Below are positions 35,143 through 48,854 of a stretch of DNA of 64,000 nucleotides, in pieces (the stretch's first letter is position 1; the number at the start of each line of letters is the position of its first letter). Source of the stretch: Gnetum montanum (taxonomy: Eukaryota > Streptophyta > Gnetopsida > Gnetales > Gnetaceae); the NCBI GenBank assembly GCA_015680685.1, contig MNCI01005050.1, forward strand, positions 36,899 through 100,898, written 5' to 3'. The notes below the pieces were generated by a model. It was given only the letters and a program-made list of their open reading frames with translations. It searched no databases and was not told where the DNA came from. Position numbers and translations under genes: made by a program.

Positions 35143-36209
35143 TGATGAGCAGTGGGTAACCCCTATGCCCAACCATATGAATCACAAGCATGTACGCATG
35201 ATCTAATTGAATTTCGTGGATGGGACTAGTGTTGTATCTAGCTCATTAAGTGTTGATTATAGGTCATTGTCTTCCCTATTAAACTAGTGATAGCTTTCTC
35301 ATGTATAGTTTAGTCCAAAGTGAGACATATGATGATGATATGACTGGAGCCTTGATATGAATGAATAATAATATATAAATTAATTTTTTATTATAATTAA
35401 CAATAAAATTAAATTCTAAACTATCCTAAGGGAGATAGATGTCCATTTCTAGCTCTCTGTACACATCTTAAACTCATGTACCTATTGCTAGGATTACCAA
35501 GTGTTATGCTAATGAGTGAACCAAGCAATAACATTGAGGAGATTACTAAGTAAATACGTGTTTACACTCAAAAATCGTTGTGCTCATGCTACTAATTGAT
35601 TAATGTGCATGAAAATGTAAATATTAACTAAGTATATAAAAAGTAAATTACATTGAAAGTAAATCTATTTTAAGTAAAATTGCTTCAATGAATATGAATC
35701 AATCTCAATCTTATTGTCGTTCATGGAATGTGTCCACATACAATGCCACTCAAATATGACTTCATACAATTGACTCAAATCTTTGCTGAGGGCCCTCACT
35801 GACTATTTGCTAAGATTATGAGAGAAGACTACAAGAGGTTAGCTACATTATTGGCTAAATGGTACCAAATACATGATGGATGCTTCCATATTTATATACA
35901 AGTGCAAGCATTGCATTGAAGGGGATGTATTAATGGATTTGGCTATGTCTACAAGGATGTGTCGATGCATCTACATCAACACAACTAAGTGATAGTAGAT
36001 ACAATATAGCATTCACAATATAGTAGATGCAATATAGCATCTATGATGTAGTAGCCAATTGAGATGCATTGACAAGGATGCTACAATGTAGATGTGATGT
36101 AGCATCTACAATGTAGCATCTATGATATCTCAGTTGATTAATACACTTGATAAAATGATACTTCATCATATCTCCATGACTCAACTACCTAACATATCAG
36201 GTCTCATCA
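35143..36209 (-). repeat. Old inverted LTR of the same family as the 36.4-49.8 kb gypsy element
   Basis: The reverse complement aligns patchily with 36399-37293: termini TGATGAG and CTCATCA, the words GGATTACCAAGTGTTATGCT, TCATTGTCTTCCC and AATCTCAATCTT, and the GCATCTACAATGTAG repeats in U3. It is preceded (minus strand) by the family polypurine tract AGTTAGTCATGGGG at 36210-36226, so it is a 3' LTR of a minus-strand element. It is far more diverged than the two LTRs of the neighbour. Confidence 0.78.
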
Positions 36210-36226
36210 TAGCCCCATGACTAACT

Positions 36227-36393
36227 AAAAACTCTTCAAGTTATATATAAATGGAAAAAGTTTCCTTATAAAAATTATGAGGTGACTTAGACTATATTGA
36301 CAATCATTATAAAATTTTTGTTCAGCCTTACAAAATTTTATTCAAGTGAATGTATTACAAAATGAAGAAAGGACTTGATAGAAATCAAAATTT
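36227..36393. other. Internal remnant next to the inverted LTR
   Basis: A short stretch between the inverted element's polypurine tract and the target duplication of the large gypsy insertion. No coding signal. Confidence 0.4.
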
Positions 36394-36398
36394 ACAAA

Positions 36399-37293
36399 TG
36401 ATAAAACCTATTTTTGAGATGCCACGATATTGTATCTACAATATTGCATCTACAATATCATAACTCTACCTATGTTATTGTTGATACGATACATTGGAAG
36501 CTATGTGACCTTATAAATATCAATACTTGATCACATTAGCATGAAAACTTTTATTACATCCTTAGAAAAATTATTGTAGTTTGTTTTTGTAGTTTATACT
36601 TAGTGATAAAGTGAATGTCCACAGTGTGATGTTGAGTAGTTGAATAACATCTTTCTTCAAGTGGATTGTACTTAGGCATAGTTAATGAATGCCAATAAAG
36701 ATTGAGATTTCTTATCATCATTACAACATCCACTTAGTTTCTTTGTTTTACTTAGCTCATTTATTTACTTAGTTTAATTGTAATTTCTTTAATATGTTTA
36801 CTTTAGTATAATTATTTACATTTCTGAAATACTTTACTTTTCATGCTTACTAGTAAGGTGGAATTAGTACGACTAGTTTTGAGCATATAAGTATTATCGT
36901 TTGGTAATCCTAGTAGTATTATGTCTTAGTTCACCTGGTAGCATAACACTTGGTAATTGAGTAATAGTTACAAGAGACCAAGACATGTACAGAAAGCCAA
37001 GAATGACTACTCATGACCATAGGATAGAGTAGGCTTGTATTTCTATTATCATTTAGACTTAGACATTATTCTCATTTTCATTATGTTTGTACTTAGAGAT
37101 AACATGAGCCAACAAAATTAAGATATCATATGCCTCAGTTAGAGTTAAACCATACACTTGCACTTCACTAACTTGAAGTGGGAAGACAATGATCATAAAC
37201 CGATTATCAACTTCTAGCATACTTATATTTCCCATTTACATATTACACTCATGAATTTTGTGGTGGAGTGTTGGGATACCCCATCGCTCATCA
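36399..37293 (+). repeat. 5' LTR of the gypsy element
   Basis: It starts TGATAAAACC and ends CTCATCA. Its U3 contains alternating ATATTGCATCTACAATAT-type repeats. It aligns end to end with 48855-49764. Confidence 0.92.
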
Positions 37294-37314
37294 TTAGTGT
37301 GGTTGCTGAGAACC
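37294..37314 (+). other. Decayed primer-binding site (tRNA-Asp-like)
   Basis: Directly after the LTR, TTAGTGTGGTTGCTGAGAAC can be aligned to the common plant gypsy site TTGGTGCCGTTGCCGGGGAA, with nearly all differences being G-to-A or C-to-T. Confidence 0.55.
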
Positions 37315-37738
37315 TATTAATGTTTTCTTAGTAGTTGACCTTAAAGAGTTTATTGTATTAAGAATCACAAAGTTTACCCTACATATTTCTAATTAGTCTT
37401 TGAACACATACACACACTAAATATTGTCAAGCATATAACATGGTTTCAAAACTTAAGGAAAAATCACCACCTACCAAAGAAACATAAAGAAATCATGACA
37501 AAAGACATGATGAAGAAGACTAGTGTGCATCCATGCCAATCAGAATTTATTATGCTCATAAAAATCCATATTATCTTGACTTCACATTTATCTTTTATGA
37601 AAATGAATAAAAAAATGGAGAGATTTGCAAGGCAACGTAGTTTTGCATCTTGAATGTTTAGCACCATCAATGTTGTAGGCAACCTTAATGAGGTTGAACC
37701 TTATCCATGCACAAGAATGATATCATGTTACCAAACAC

Positions 37739-39345
37739 ATGACCATGCCATATCAACCCATAGAAGTGCAAGAAAGACGAGATGCTACCATGGTGATAAG
37801 ACATGAGAACAACAATGGAAAGAAAATAATCCACAATGTTGTCCTAGAAGAAATCAACGATGATACATTCATAATGGAAAAACTTCATCAAAACCATGAA
37901 TCTCATTCACAGATGCCAATCATTCATCTAAAGGAACTTGTGAAAATACAATTATATGCGTCCCTTGTAGAAACACTCAGGAGAGATGTAGAAGACTCCA
38001 AATATAGGCAAAGCTCAAGGCCTAAATATTTTTGTAGAATAATAAGAGAATGAATCATGAAGTCATAGAAGGAGAACTAGCTAGCATTGTTCTCCAACTA
38101 CCTTTTTTTCTTCCTCATGAGCATTAATAGAATTTGACAAGAGAGAAAAAAGACCTAGAGACTCTGATAGGGAAAGACGTAGGGATCATGAGATACATGA
38201 ATATTTAAGAAGGTGTCTTAATGAAGAAGAAGATGATTATGAATAACAAAGAGACAAAATTAGGCATGAAAAAAGGGAACAATACTATGAGCATCAAAGG
38301 AATCACAACTACAACTAAGCCTATGGATCCAAAAATCATGAAGAATCCCTCTTGGTCACTCACAGTATGATTAACATAAGAGAAATAGTGTATATTCCTA
38401 CCAAGCACATAAGGGATAGTTGCATAAGGAGATTAGACATGAACAATATTCCAAAATTTAAAGGTGAATATAATGTGAATGCACAACATCATCTTCAAGT
38501 ATTCCATGATGCTTATGCCCTTTAGAATATTGAGAGTGGTTGGTAGAAGTAAAAGTTATTTTTTCTTCACTCATCAAGAAAGCAAAAAGCTGGTATTGAT
38601 CCTTAAAACTAGAATCGATTTGAAGATGGAGTACCATGCTAGAGCTCTTCAATGATAAGTATAAAACTTATTCGAGAGTGTCCAATTTAAGAAAATAAAT
38701 CCACAAATGTAAGAAAAAGATATATGAATCCCTTGATGCAACAATGAATATATATTATTCTTTATTGCATAAATGCCTAGGCCATGGACTTTTACAAAGG
38801 GACCAATTAAGGCATATTATCAATGGGTTAAGGAACAAGACTAGAGAAACCCTTGGGGTATATGATGAAAGAAGACTACCAGAAATGACAACCCACCAAA
38901 TTCAAAGACTAATACACTAGGTGGCCAAAGAAGAAGAAGAATTGAAGAAAAGGAAATCAGCCAAGGAATACAATCAAGAACTTGAAATAATGAAAAGAGC
39001 TATTAGAATGTGTAATAGATAAGAAGATCAGAGTTTAGAGGATGTCATTTAAAAGAAGACTCTACCTATTTAGAAAATAGTCAATAACATTGCAACAAAG
39101 GTACAGAAGATGTGAGACTTAGTAGATAAGAAATTTGCTATTGTCCTTAAGACAGTGGAGGAGAAGGCTGAACAAGCATTAAACAAGAATAAAGAAAAGA
39201 AGAAAAGAAGCAATAATAAATGAGAGAATTAAAAACATAAAGGAAAAGTTGTTGTAGTTGTGAAAATTATAGACTCTAGTTCAGAAGATGATGAAGGATG
39301 CAAAGTGTGCCAATATGAACATCTTAAGGGATGTTGTCCTATCAT
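37739..39345 (+). pseudogene. Gypsy gag (pseudogene)
   Basis: A 104-codon open stretch starts at 37739. Further on are an Arg/Glu-rich segment (about 38110-38270) and IPKFKGEYNVNAQHHLQVFHDA at about 38448, resembling the start of the retrotransposon gag domain. A charged Lys-rich segment follows at about 38900-39240, then a short CCHC-like knuckle C-K-V-C...H...C-C-P at 39299-39345. The knuckle is in a different frame from the surrounding open stretch, showing a frameshift. Gag would form the particle shell. Many stops are present, so no product is expected. Confidence 0.65.
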
Positions 39346-40099
39346 TGTCCACCTATAAGAGTCTAGGGCATATGCACTTAACCGAAGATTTGTTAAGAAG
39401 TAGATGTCAAAATGATTACCTTACCCACAAGGTAATCTTTGATAACTCTTCCAACCATCATGTTATCCAAGCAAAGCCTATCTTCAACCACAAGAGTAAT
39501 ACTAGCAATAATGGCAACAACCACAAGTATGGGAAATTCCACCACCAAGTCAGAAATATCCATATAGGTAACCCAATCCTTATGGATATTATGTTCAATG
39601 CCAAATCTCTCTTATAAATTCTTTAGTACATACTTCCTCTCACTACTATCCACTAGAGTATTACAGGCCCACTACTCCATGAATGGATCCTGATTCTTAT
39701 ACACATCAACCAAAAGCTAGTTCATCAATTCCAACTCCTAACTCTCCACCACTAGTACCATCATTAATTATGAAGGGATAATTTCCAATACAATAGCAGC
39801 AAAATAATTCTACTGGGGCAATAAAGACACAAGAGGATGTGATAATAAAAAAACCTAGATTTAGGAAATGTTCATTTTTCAAAACAAGTCTAGAAAAGGT
39901 TCAAAGGATGGGAAATTTACTTACATTAATCCCATCCACACATACTCCTTAAGGGAATATTAATTTTTCACATTCTATAGATCTTAATTGAACCATTGTC
40001 ATATTCACTCAAACTATCACACACTGGATCAAGGTAGGAGTACTTTCCAAGAAGAGAATAGATCCAGGAAGTTCCTTAGTATATCTCTAGATAGTAAGA

Positions 40100-40495
40100 C
40101 ATAAATCATAAAATATGTATTGGATTTTGGATCAAGAGTAAACTTGATTTTACAAGATATGTACAAAGCCTAGAATATTCCTTCATTAAAGAAGAGCAAC
40201 ATCTGATTAGAGCTTGTAGACTAGGCCATCACTATTCCACTTGGAGAAGTGGACAATGTCATTACCACCATAAGTGGTTATTCTTACCTTGTTGACTTCT
40301 TAATCATACATGTGGAAAAAAATAATGGAGAATTTCCTATAATCATGGGAAGAGCATGGCTTAGCACTATGGATGCTAAGCTAGGAATTAGAGACTTATC
40401 CTTGGAAATTTTCAAGGAAGATGAGGCTAGAATCATACAGAGACACCGTGTTTCATGTATCGCATATAGTGAAAATGGTTGCAATTATGTGTAGA
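40100..40495 (+). pseudogene. Gypsy aspartic protease (pseudogene)
   Basis: YVLDFGSRVNLI-like sequence (VLDFGSRVN) at about 40115-40140 occupies the place of the catalytic D-S/T-G motif and is damaged. SYLVDFLIIHVE and FPIIMGRAWLSTMDAKLGI at 40285-40390 match the flap and C-terminal part of plant gypsy retropepsins (family pattern ILGRPFL). The open frame 40249-40494 covers the second half. Confidence 0.75.
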
Positions 40496-40979
40496 ATATG
40501 TAGGCCATTAAACAAGAAATGTAATCAATATGTAGAAGATATGTGTGTGCAGTAATGCCTGTATGCAGTAGCCACCAAACAAGAAGGCATCTAGTGGCTA
40601 ATTACTAAAAAAGAAACAAAGTCCAAAATGTACATGGAACCATCTAATCAAATTATAAGTGCCTATGTTGAAGAAGCTAATGAGTTAGGGTAGTTAAGGA
40701 AGAAACACTCCTATGTACACTCACATCAAGAAGAAGACATTAAGTAGGGACATTTAGAAATACCATATAAGTTTGAACCAAAACCTTTAGAGTTGAAAGT
40801 CCTACTAGAAGTGCTAGAATGTGCTTTTCTGAACAATAAGAAATCAGTAACTATTAATACCAATCTTCATAAAGAACAAAAGAAAATATCATTGGAAGTG
40901 GGGAATAAATGGATGACTGCATTTACATGATCCTATGATGAAATAATAGGTATTAATCCACACATTTGACAACACCAAA

Positions 40980-42290
40980 TTATATAGATCTAGTTGTCAA
41001 ACCACACCACTAGCCTCAAAGAAGATTGAATTATAAATTTAAAGAAGTGATAAAACAAGAATTGGAGAAACTATTAAAATCAGGATTCATCTATCAAATA
41101 GCAAACTATGAATGGGTCAATCCCTTAGTCATTATCCCAAAGAAAGGTGGTAAGTGGAGGGTCTACATTCACTTTTTGTTGTTGAATTTAGCAACATTTA
41201 TGATCCAATTTCCTCTACCATTTGTTAACCAAGTCCTTGATACCATTGCAGGACACTAGTACTATAGTTTCCTTGATGGGTATAGTGGGTATAATCAAAT
41301 TCAAATTACATAAGAGGATTAAGAAAAGACCACATTCACAAGTTCATGGTGGACATTTACCTACAACTATATGCCTTTTGGCTTGTGTAATGCTTTCGCT
41401 ATTTTCCAAAGTCTAGTATGGAGCATCTTCCAAAAGTAGATTGGTAATGGAGTAGAGGTATTTATGGATGATTTTTCTACTTATGGACTAGACTTCAAAC
41501 AAGCTCTAGACTGACTAGAGTAGGTTTTGAAAAGATGTGTTGAATTTAAAGCTCAATTAGCAAAAGAGCTATCTAATGTTTCAAGATGGTATTGTTTAGG
41601 GACATAGAGTATCTCAAAAAGGAATAGAGGTAAATCTGGATAAGATAAGATTATTTAAAATATCGCCCAAAGGCCACAAATTGTTAAGGATGTTAGATCA
41701 TTTTTGGGCCATATAGGATACTACAAAAGATTCATTGAAAGCTTTTCAAAAATAGTAAAGTCGCTAGTAGAACTAACAAAGAAAGATGTAGCATTCCAAT
41801 GGACAAAATAGTATGAGAAGGCATTTGAGATATTAAAGTAAAAGTTGATTGAAGCACCAATTTTTCAAGCTCTATATGGGTCTAAGCCCTTTTACATTAT
41901 GAAAGATTCTTCAAACTATGCATTGGGCATAGTACTTACATAGCTTAATGATCAAAAAGGATCATATTACATACACTGTGCTAGTTGAAGTATCACCAGA
42001 GCACAACTCAACTATACCACTACAGAAAAGGAGCTTATGGCCATGGTGTAGGCACTTGAAAAATTCAAACATTATGTGCTTGGTACCCTATTCATGTCCA
42101 CATAGATCATATTTCCATCAAGTTTTTGGTGAATAAACCAACAATTAGTCCAAGGGTGGTACAATGGCTCATGATACTATAAGAGTTTGACATCATAATG
42201 ATAGACAAGAAAGGAACTAAAAATGTCATAGCAGATCATTTGTCAAGACTAAGATGGAAACCCCAGGAATAGGATGAACCATTATCAGAC
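40980..42290 (+). pseudogene. Gypsy reverse transcriptase and RNase H (pseudogene)
   Basis: RT begins near 41026: ELEKLLKSGFIYQI, WVNPLVIIPKKGGKWRVYI, then FPLPFVNQVLDTIAGH. A frameshift follows at about 41260, then SFLDGYSGYNQIQI, MPFGLCNAFAIFQ at about 41370, and the active site VFMDDFSTYG at 41459-41486. The connection domain contains VRSFLGHIGYYKRFIESFSKI (about 41690-41755). The RNase H part has PFYIMKDSSNYALGIVL at about 41890 and TTTEKELMAMV at about 42017. The order and spacing are those of Ty3/gypsy. Several stops replace expected Gln or Trp codons. It is non-functional. Confidence 0.9.
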
Positions 42291-42519
42291 TAATTTCTCA
42301 ATGAAAATTTGTTTACAAAGATAATAATGGTTGTCAACTCAATAGACAAGTCATGGATTATTGACTACATGACTTATCTTATTACACAAGAGCTTCTTGT
42401 TGAGTGAAATAAAAAACAAAAGAAGCAGTTCCTCCACAGAATTAAATGGTATATCAAAATTAATGGAAATATTTACAAGATCTATGCCAATGGATTAGTT
42501 AGATGGTATGTTCTAGAAG

Positions 42520-43627
42520 AGAACCAATAAAGAATCTTACAAGTTTCATGTAAGGGACCATGTGGTGGTCACTATGTAGAATGCAGAACAATACTAGAGT
42601 TGATGATGGTAGACTACTTTTGACCTACCATATTCATAGATGCATACAAGTTCACTTAGTCTTGTAAAAGATGCCAACATGATGGGGGAATAACAACTAG
42701 AAATGAATGACCACAATAATGGATCCATCCACTAGAGCCATTTTGACATTTGGGGAATTGATTTTATGTGATCCATCACACTGATGTCCAACAGGAAATC
42801 ATATATTATAGTGATAGCTGATTATTGCATGAAATGGGTAGAAGTAGCTATAATCAAAGATTTCATAGCTAAAATAGTTGCTAAATTATTTCAACAACAT
42901 GTGGTGAATAGGTTTGAAGTACCACATATGATCATATTCAATAATGGAACACATTTCATAGAAGCTACATTCACGAAGCTAATGCAACAACTTGGGGTAA
43001 ACCAAAAACCAACTACACCATACCACCCCTAAGAAAATGGTCAAGTAGAAGTGACTAACTGAGAAATTAGTAGAATATTAACTAGAATAGTTAGTTAATT
43101 TTAAAAGGATTTTGGCAATAAGTTGAATGATGCTCTATGGGCATAGAGAACCACATGGAAAGTCTTAATAAGATACTTGCCTTGTGAGTTAGTTTATGGA
43201 AAACTTCCCATACTACCAATCCAAGCATAACTACAAACCTTAGCTACTACTAGTGAACTTGACATGGATCTAAAGTTAGCTAAAAAATAATGTCATATAA
43301 ACCTTAACCTTCTAGAAGAAAATAGACTTGTAGCTCTAACAATTAATGAGATACATAAGAAATACTCCAAATATAGGCATGATGCAAGAATGCAACAAGT
43401 GTCAATACAATCAAGCAATAAAGTCCTCTAGTATAATAGTAGTCATGTGCCACAAATGGCTAAGTTCTAGACTTTATGGGAAGGATCCTATATCATCCAC
43501 ACCACATACCAATCAAGTGTCATGCAAATATATCATCCAACTGATTCACACAAGCATATCTTGGTTAATATTCAACAAGTCAAACCATTCTACGAATATC
43601 CCAACTCCTCTAGGGATTATACCTTGA
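42520..43627 (+). pseudogene. Gypsy integrase (pseudogene)
   Basis: The zinc-binding H2C2 region lies at about 42540-42690 (GGHYVECRT…CKRCQHDGG). The core domain at 42784-43050 has SYIIVIADYCMKWVE (first catalytic Asp), IIFNNGTHF (second Asp replaced by Asn) and ENGQVE (catalytic Glu). The C-terminal part includes DALWAxRTTWK, LVYGKLPILPIQA (about 43190) and LWEGSYII (about 43477), matching the family's KPLWxGPYxI block. The enzyme would insert element DNA into the chromosome. A stop before ENGQVE and the Asp-to-Asn change make it dead. Confidence 0.9.
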
Positions 43628-46370
43628 CCACTAAATCATTTTCAACCCATTTCATCTTCTAGTTAACCATTTTTAATACTAGTCATGGATGGATCCTGTG
43701 TGACACTTAGGCAGTGAAATTTTCTTTTTCTTTTTCTTTTCTTACTACTTTTTTCACATTCTTAATATCTTTTCTCTTCTTTATGCTTTTCTCATTTCTT
43801 AATCATTTTATATTCTTTGATATCTTTTAAATTCTTTCTCAAATTTTCCATTTTAATCATTTTTAATGATTTTTTCATCATTTTTCTTGTACATATTTTT
43901 GTTAAATGACCAATAAAGTGCAAAGGAATAAAGTAAGATGTAGTCCTAATATTATGAAGGTTACCCTATGTTATCAAATCATTGAATAATTGATTCTATA
44001 TACAATGACACCACATCATCCATCCACTCATTTCCAATAATAAGAGGTTCTTACCATGGTCATAATGATATTCATTTCCTAGTAAAACTAAAATAAACTT
44101 GGATCATTATTCTTGGATAGAAAAGTAAACAGCCAAGTGTTAATGAAAAGGGTGTGACATCAAGGGGATTTGTGGGTTCTCTAGGACTACTATTATAAGT
44201 TTTTTCCTATTGTTAAGATTGTATTATTTTCATAAGTTCTAATAAAAATAAAAGTATGAGTACAATAATTGTTGTCTTACCATGTCACTAGAAAGACATG
44301 TCATCTATGCCTAAAGGTAGTCCTTTGGTAAGTTTGATATAGTAAAAATATAATAAATACACAAAAGAAAATTTTTGGAGGTTCCACTAGAAAGGCATGT
44401 TATTCATGCTTGAATCTTGGCAACTTCTTAGAAATCTCAAAAATAAAGTGTGGTATTAATAAGCTCATTTTTTAAACTATATTGCAAAGCGATAATGCAT
44501 CTTGTGGTAGTCTTATGGTTGTTAGTTTTGGGATGATATAATGCAATGTCATTGGTAAGTGGTATGGACTTGGTTTGAATCTTGGACAGAAAAGCTAATG
44601 ATCAATTTAGTCATACATCACACACAAGAATTCATTATGCCTATGATATGATACCTCACATCCCTATTTTTGCAATAATTTCTAATCCCAGTCTACCTCA
44701 CTAGTATATAATATCATAATTCAATGATTTTGTATAATATAGTGTTATTTTTCCATTCTGGCAATACTAACATGTGTGTTTTGCAATACAAATATATTCT
44801 ACATTTAGTTTTGTGAGTATGTATGAACACTTATAGGTGGGTTATATAAGGACACTAAGGGCTGGAGCTTGCTTTGAGGAGGATCCACTTGTATAACTTT
44901 TGTACCTCATACCTGACAACCAATTCCACATTATCTTGTGCCTCCAAGACACTTTAACCATCAATGTTTACTTTCATAAATTCTCATATCTAATCATACT
45001 TTTGGCAATTCTCGCTACCATCTCTTATACATTTAATTGATCTTCTTTACCAAATATTCCTTCGTTATGAATTTTGATAATGAAATTTTCATAATTTGAG
45101 CATTATCTATGATCAAAAACCTTTTAGAAAACTTCTACATCTTCCAAACCACCCATTTGACTCAATTTCTTTTTTTACCAAAAATTACTTAAAAATAAAA
45201 ATTTTTTGGTAGTAATGTCATAGCTATGAAATTTTAGACACTATGATGTTAGAGCTACGATGTCTAATTGATGATTTCATGCTAACAAAAATCTATATAT
45301 ACACGTGAGGAGCTAAAAAATGTTTCATTTCTACATTTCAAAGCAAGGGGAGTTCATGTTGTTTTTTTGAGCCTCTAATGCCCAAACTTCCTAGCTTTAT
45401 AACTTCCTAATCATAGCTTTAATTTGCATGATTTTTAAATCCTTTTGATCACGAAGTGACCAACTTAGTCATGGGGGAGCGTATTGAGAGTAGAAGAGCC
45501 AAGTTGAGCAAAATTTTTCCAACGCCAAAAGAGAATATAAATGGTATGAATAAAGAAAAAATAAGAATATTTTAATTAATTAATTAATTAAAAGCTAATG
45601 AACCTAATTGATTCTCCTAGCTAACCATCCAATAATACAATAAACAATAAAGGATAATTGTGAGAAGTCTTAATAATTAAAAGAATAAGTAAAACAAGGG
45701 TTTTTTTTTCTAACTCTACAATAATAGTAAGTGCCATTGGTAAAAATAAAAGCAAATGCTTAAATAAAACTAGGAATCTAAGAAAGGAATATGAACTACT
45801 AAAGACTTATTTAAATCCTTGCATAAGCTTAAGAAAATCTTTGATGATTGTAGATTGCTCCTAAAAGACCCGTAGCAAAAGGACCCTCATAGCCTAGAAG
45901 TAAAAGACCATGCAATTAAGGCACAAGACAAACCAGAGAAAAAACATTGCAAGTGGATTAGGAAGCCTAATCCTTTAGCATCCACCAACAAACACCTGCT
46001 ACTGATCAATCTATGCAAGTTGAGGTAGAAGCATCACTAGCCCCAAAATAAGGATAACACCTCACGCTATTAGAAGAATGCCTCAAGCTATCTAAAAGAA
46101 GTTCATTTTGTCCATAGTAATTGTCGAATTGAATTTTGAGCTATTCATGGAGTTTGCTCCTAAGGGCATCACAACCCAACTCTAGGCCTCTCTTTTATGG
46201 CCAAACCTATCATGTAATGGTGAATTATACCTAGGAGAAGTATATTAATTCTATAAAAATAAATAAGATGATGCTACTATTAAGATCAAATGAGTCTCAG
46301 TACCTTACTTAGTTGAAGCTATTCCCAAGACACTCAATACTCAAAATGTCTAAGAAAATGTAGTGTAGAT
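43628..46370. other. Spacer of the gypsy element
   Basis: T-rich sequence from about 43700 to 43900, then unassigned sequence. At 45468 the words TTAGTCATGGGGGAGCGTATTGAG resemble the family polypurine tract at 48844, suggesting an internal duplicate or remnant of a second element end. No gene is recognised up to about 45970, where weak open stretches leading into the third ORF start. Confidence 0.45.
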
Positions 46371-48640
46371 ATCCACCATATCTTACACTGATGTAAAAAA
46401 ATTGTGGTTGCAGAGAGCATTTGGAAAAGAGAATAAGGACTACAGTGAATTAACTACTAAATAAGGTATTTACTTTAAGATTATGACTTATCACTTATTT
46501 CCTACCAAGACACTTAATAGAATTTCCACTTATGCAGCTATAGGAAGTGCAATCCTTATGGGGAAATTCAATGCTAACATATTGCATCTAGTATTTCTAG
46601 AGATATAGAGAAGGTTTGAAGAGAAGAAGGTAGAGAAACTCACACTGCCATTCCCTTGCCTCATTAGAAAGTTCTGGAAGCAAGCAAGAACTCTGGGGGT
46701 ACATAAATGATATTCTAAGGAAAGCCAAGAATGTATCTTATGCAAAGATGTTCAAACTAGTGTCATCAAAGAAGGATTAGATGGAAAATTTAGTAAACAT
46801 TAAGGAGTAGCAAGGTCCACACTGGCAAGTAATCTTCTAGTAATTAGATAGCAAGAACAAGTAGGATCCAATGGGTCAACACCTACTAGTGATATACCTA
46901 GGCAGAGTGGTCTAATTGCACAATAAGATTACAAGCCTTCCATGAGCCACTTACAGTGGATTGTGAAAATAATCAGTTGGGTAGAAAAAGGAAGGTTTTT
47001 CTTTGTACTAAGTTAGGGATAAATCCATAAGGCTTGCTATATCAATAGGACTTGCTAGTAGGTAGGTATCTCTATAGGTTGAAGAGGACAATGACTGGGC
47101 ACAATAGATTTCATGAAACACTCTATCTTTTTAGGTCATGTTAGAAACTACAGAAGGAGCCATAGTCATGATGATGCAACATCAAGATGTAGCAAGAACA
47201 ACATAAGTAATTACTAACCACATTAAGGAATCATTTAATATTACCATTGTGTCACTAGTAGGTATTGCTAGAACTAGAGATGTTGAAATGCTAGTTGATA
47301 CATCCATGATCCTAGCAGAACATGAAGATGTTCTCAATTGACTGTTGTAGATAGGGCAAGTCATGCAAAATCTCTTTGATATCCTTAGCAATATTAATAC
47401 ACTTTATTCTAATCTAATTTCAATAAAGGGGAAGTTGGTCATGGTGGAGACAAGGGCAGAGCATGTAAAGAACAAAGTGCACAAGCTGCAAGTTGAGTTA
47501 GGAATTTTAAAAGTAGAAAGGAGAGACCCTGCATAATATATAGTCTAAGACCAACTAGATGCATTCAAAATAGAACAAGTAAGATAGCTCATAGCAAGAA
47601 ATATTCAAGTAGAGATGGAAAGGAAGAAGGCTATATGGAATACATTAGTGGCAAAAGCACAAATGTATGCACATGCTAAAGCTATTAATGCCTTAGAGGA
47701 AAAAATTAAGAAACTCACTGCAGCCAATACAAGGTTGATAGACATTGAAAAGAAAAAAAATTTTATTGAAGAATGCATTCATCAACTATGAGAATAATTC
47801 ATTAGATTCAACTAAGACATGAATAAATTGGCTAGAGAAAACCAAATCTTGTCAATGAGAGAAGTCTACATTATCCACCAAAAAGTAGTAATTGAAATCA
47901 ACATGTGCCAAAATGAGGCTAAGAAGCACGAAAGGCTCAAAGAATACTTAAGAGACCAAGTGGGCATTTATAAAAAAATCAATGAAAAGAAAATCCACAA
48001 GGCCAAGGCTAAGATCAATTCAATTACAATACAAAAACTAGATTGGTAGCCAATTTTGAATAGCTTAGCCCATGTCCATTAAGTTAATGTGAAGAATAGG
48101 GACCTATAGATCAAGGATATTATTGAGTACATAGGATTAGCAAACATTCTATATGATAATCTAGTCATGTTGATAATACATAGATCGAGAAATGGTCTTG
48201 AAAAATAGGTAGAACAGTCTATGACATGTATGAGAAGAAGTTTGCAAATAGGAAGGAACCCAAACAAAAAATACACATTGCAAACTCTAAATTGGAAGTA
48301 GTAAAAGCCAGCTACTAAAGAAAAAGATATGTAGTAGCAAACCTAGCCCACCAAATGATTGATTATCAAGAATTATGAATAGTGGCTAGGGCATTTAAAA
48401 AAGAAAGGAGATAGTTCGTGGCCTAGTATATTAAAGCAAGTAAGATGTTTCTGTAGCTACGATACTTGTGGAAAGAACCAATGTAATCAAACATTGTAGA
48501 ATTTACATGGATAGTACATCATCCTAGGTTAGAGAAAGAGAAACTTTGGGCAGTTCTCAATTGATACCAATTTCAGAAGCCTGATGAAAAATTAAAGAAT
48601 TCGATAAAGGAGCCACCACCGCTTAGAAATTAAAGGCTAC
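46371..48640 (+). pseudogene. Third ORF of the gypsy element: plant-transposon domain followed by coiled coil
   Basis: The plus strand from about 46398 reads LWLQRAFGKENKDYSELTT, then GIYFKIMTYHLFPTKTLN at about 46470 and AAIGSAILMGKFNANILHL at about 46535. LTLPFPCLIRKFWKQARTLG follows at about 46640-46700. This order resembles the putative plant transposon protein domain (PF20167, from memory). After about 47400 the translation becomes Lys/Glu/Gln-rich with heptad-like spacing, including an uninterrupted 76 codons at 47819-48049 (KLARENQIL…EAKKHERLKEYLRDQVG), a probable coiled coil. The ORF lies between integrase and the 3' LTR, where Athila-type elements carry an extra env-like gene. No signal peptide or membrane segment is evident. 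Its function is unknown, and stops are common. Confidence 0.65.
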
Positions 48641-48843
48641 ATTGAGTTTTGAAGTTTTTTTTATTTGTTGTTAATTGTATTCATCATGCCATGCATGATA
48701 ATTTTGTAAGAGTTCCACTCGAACCATAATGTGACATTCAAAGTCATGTATATAAGTAGTCATGTCAAGTTGAGTATGCCTCGAAATTTTGTAAGGAACT
48801 CTATCCTCTTTTTATTTTAACTCAAAGACAAGTTTTTAATTAG

Positions 48844-48854
48844 TCATGGGGGTA
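48844..48854 (+). other. Polypurine tract of the gypsy element
   Basis: TCATGGGGGTA directly precedes the 3' LTR. The same word precedes the inverted LTR at 36210-36226. Confidence 0.75.
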
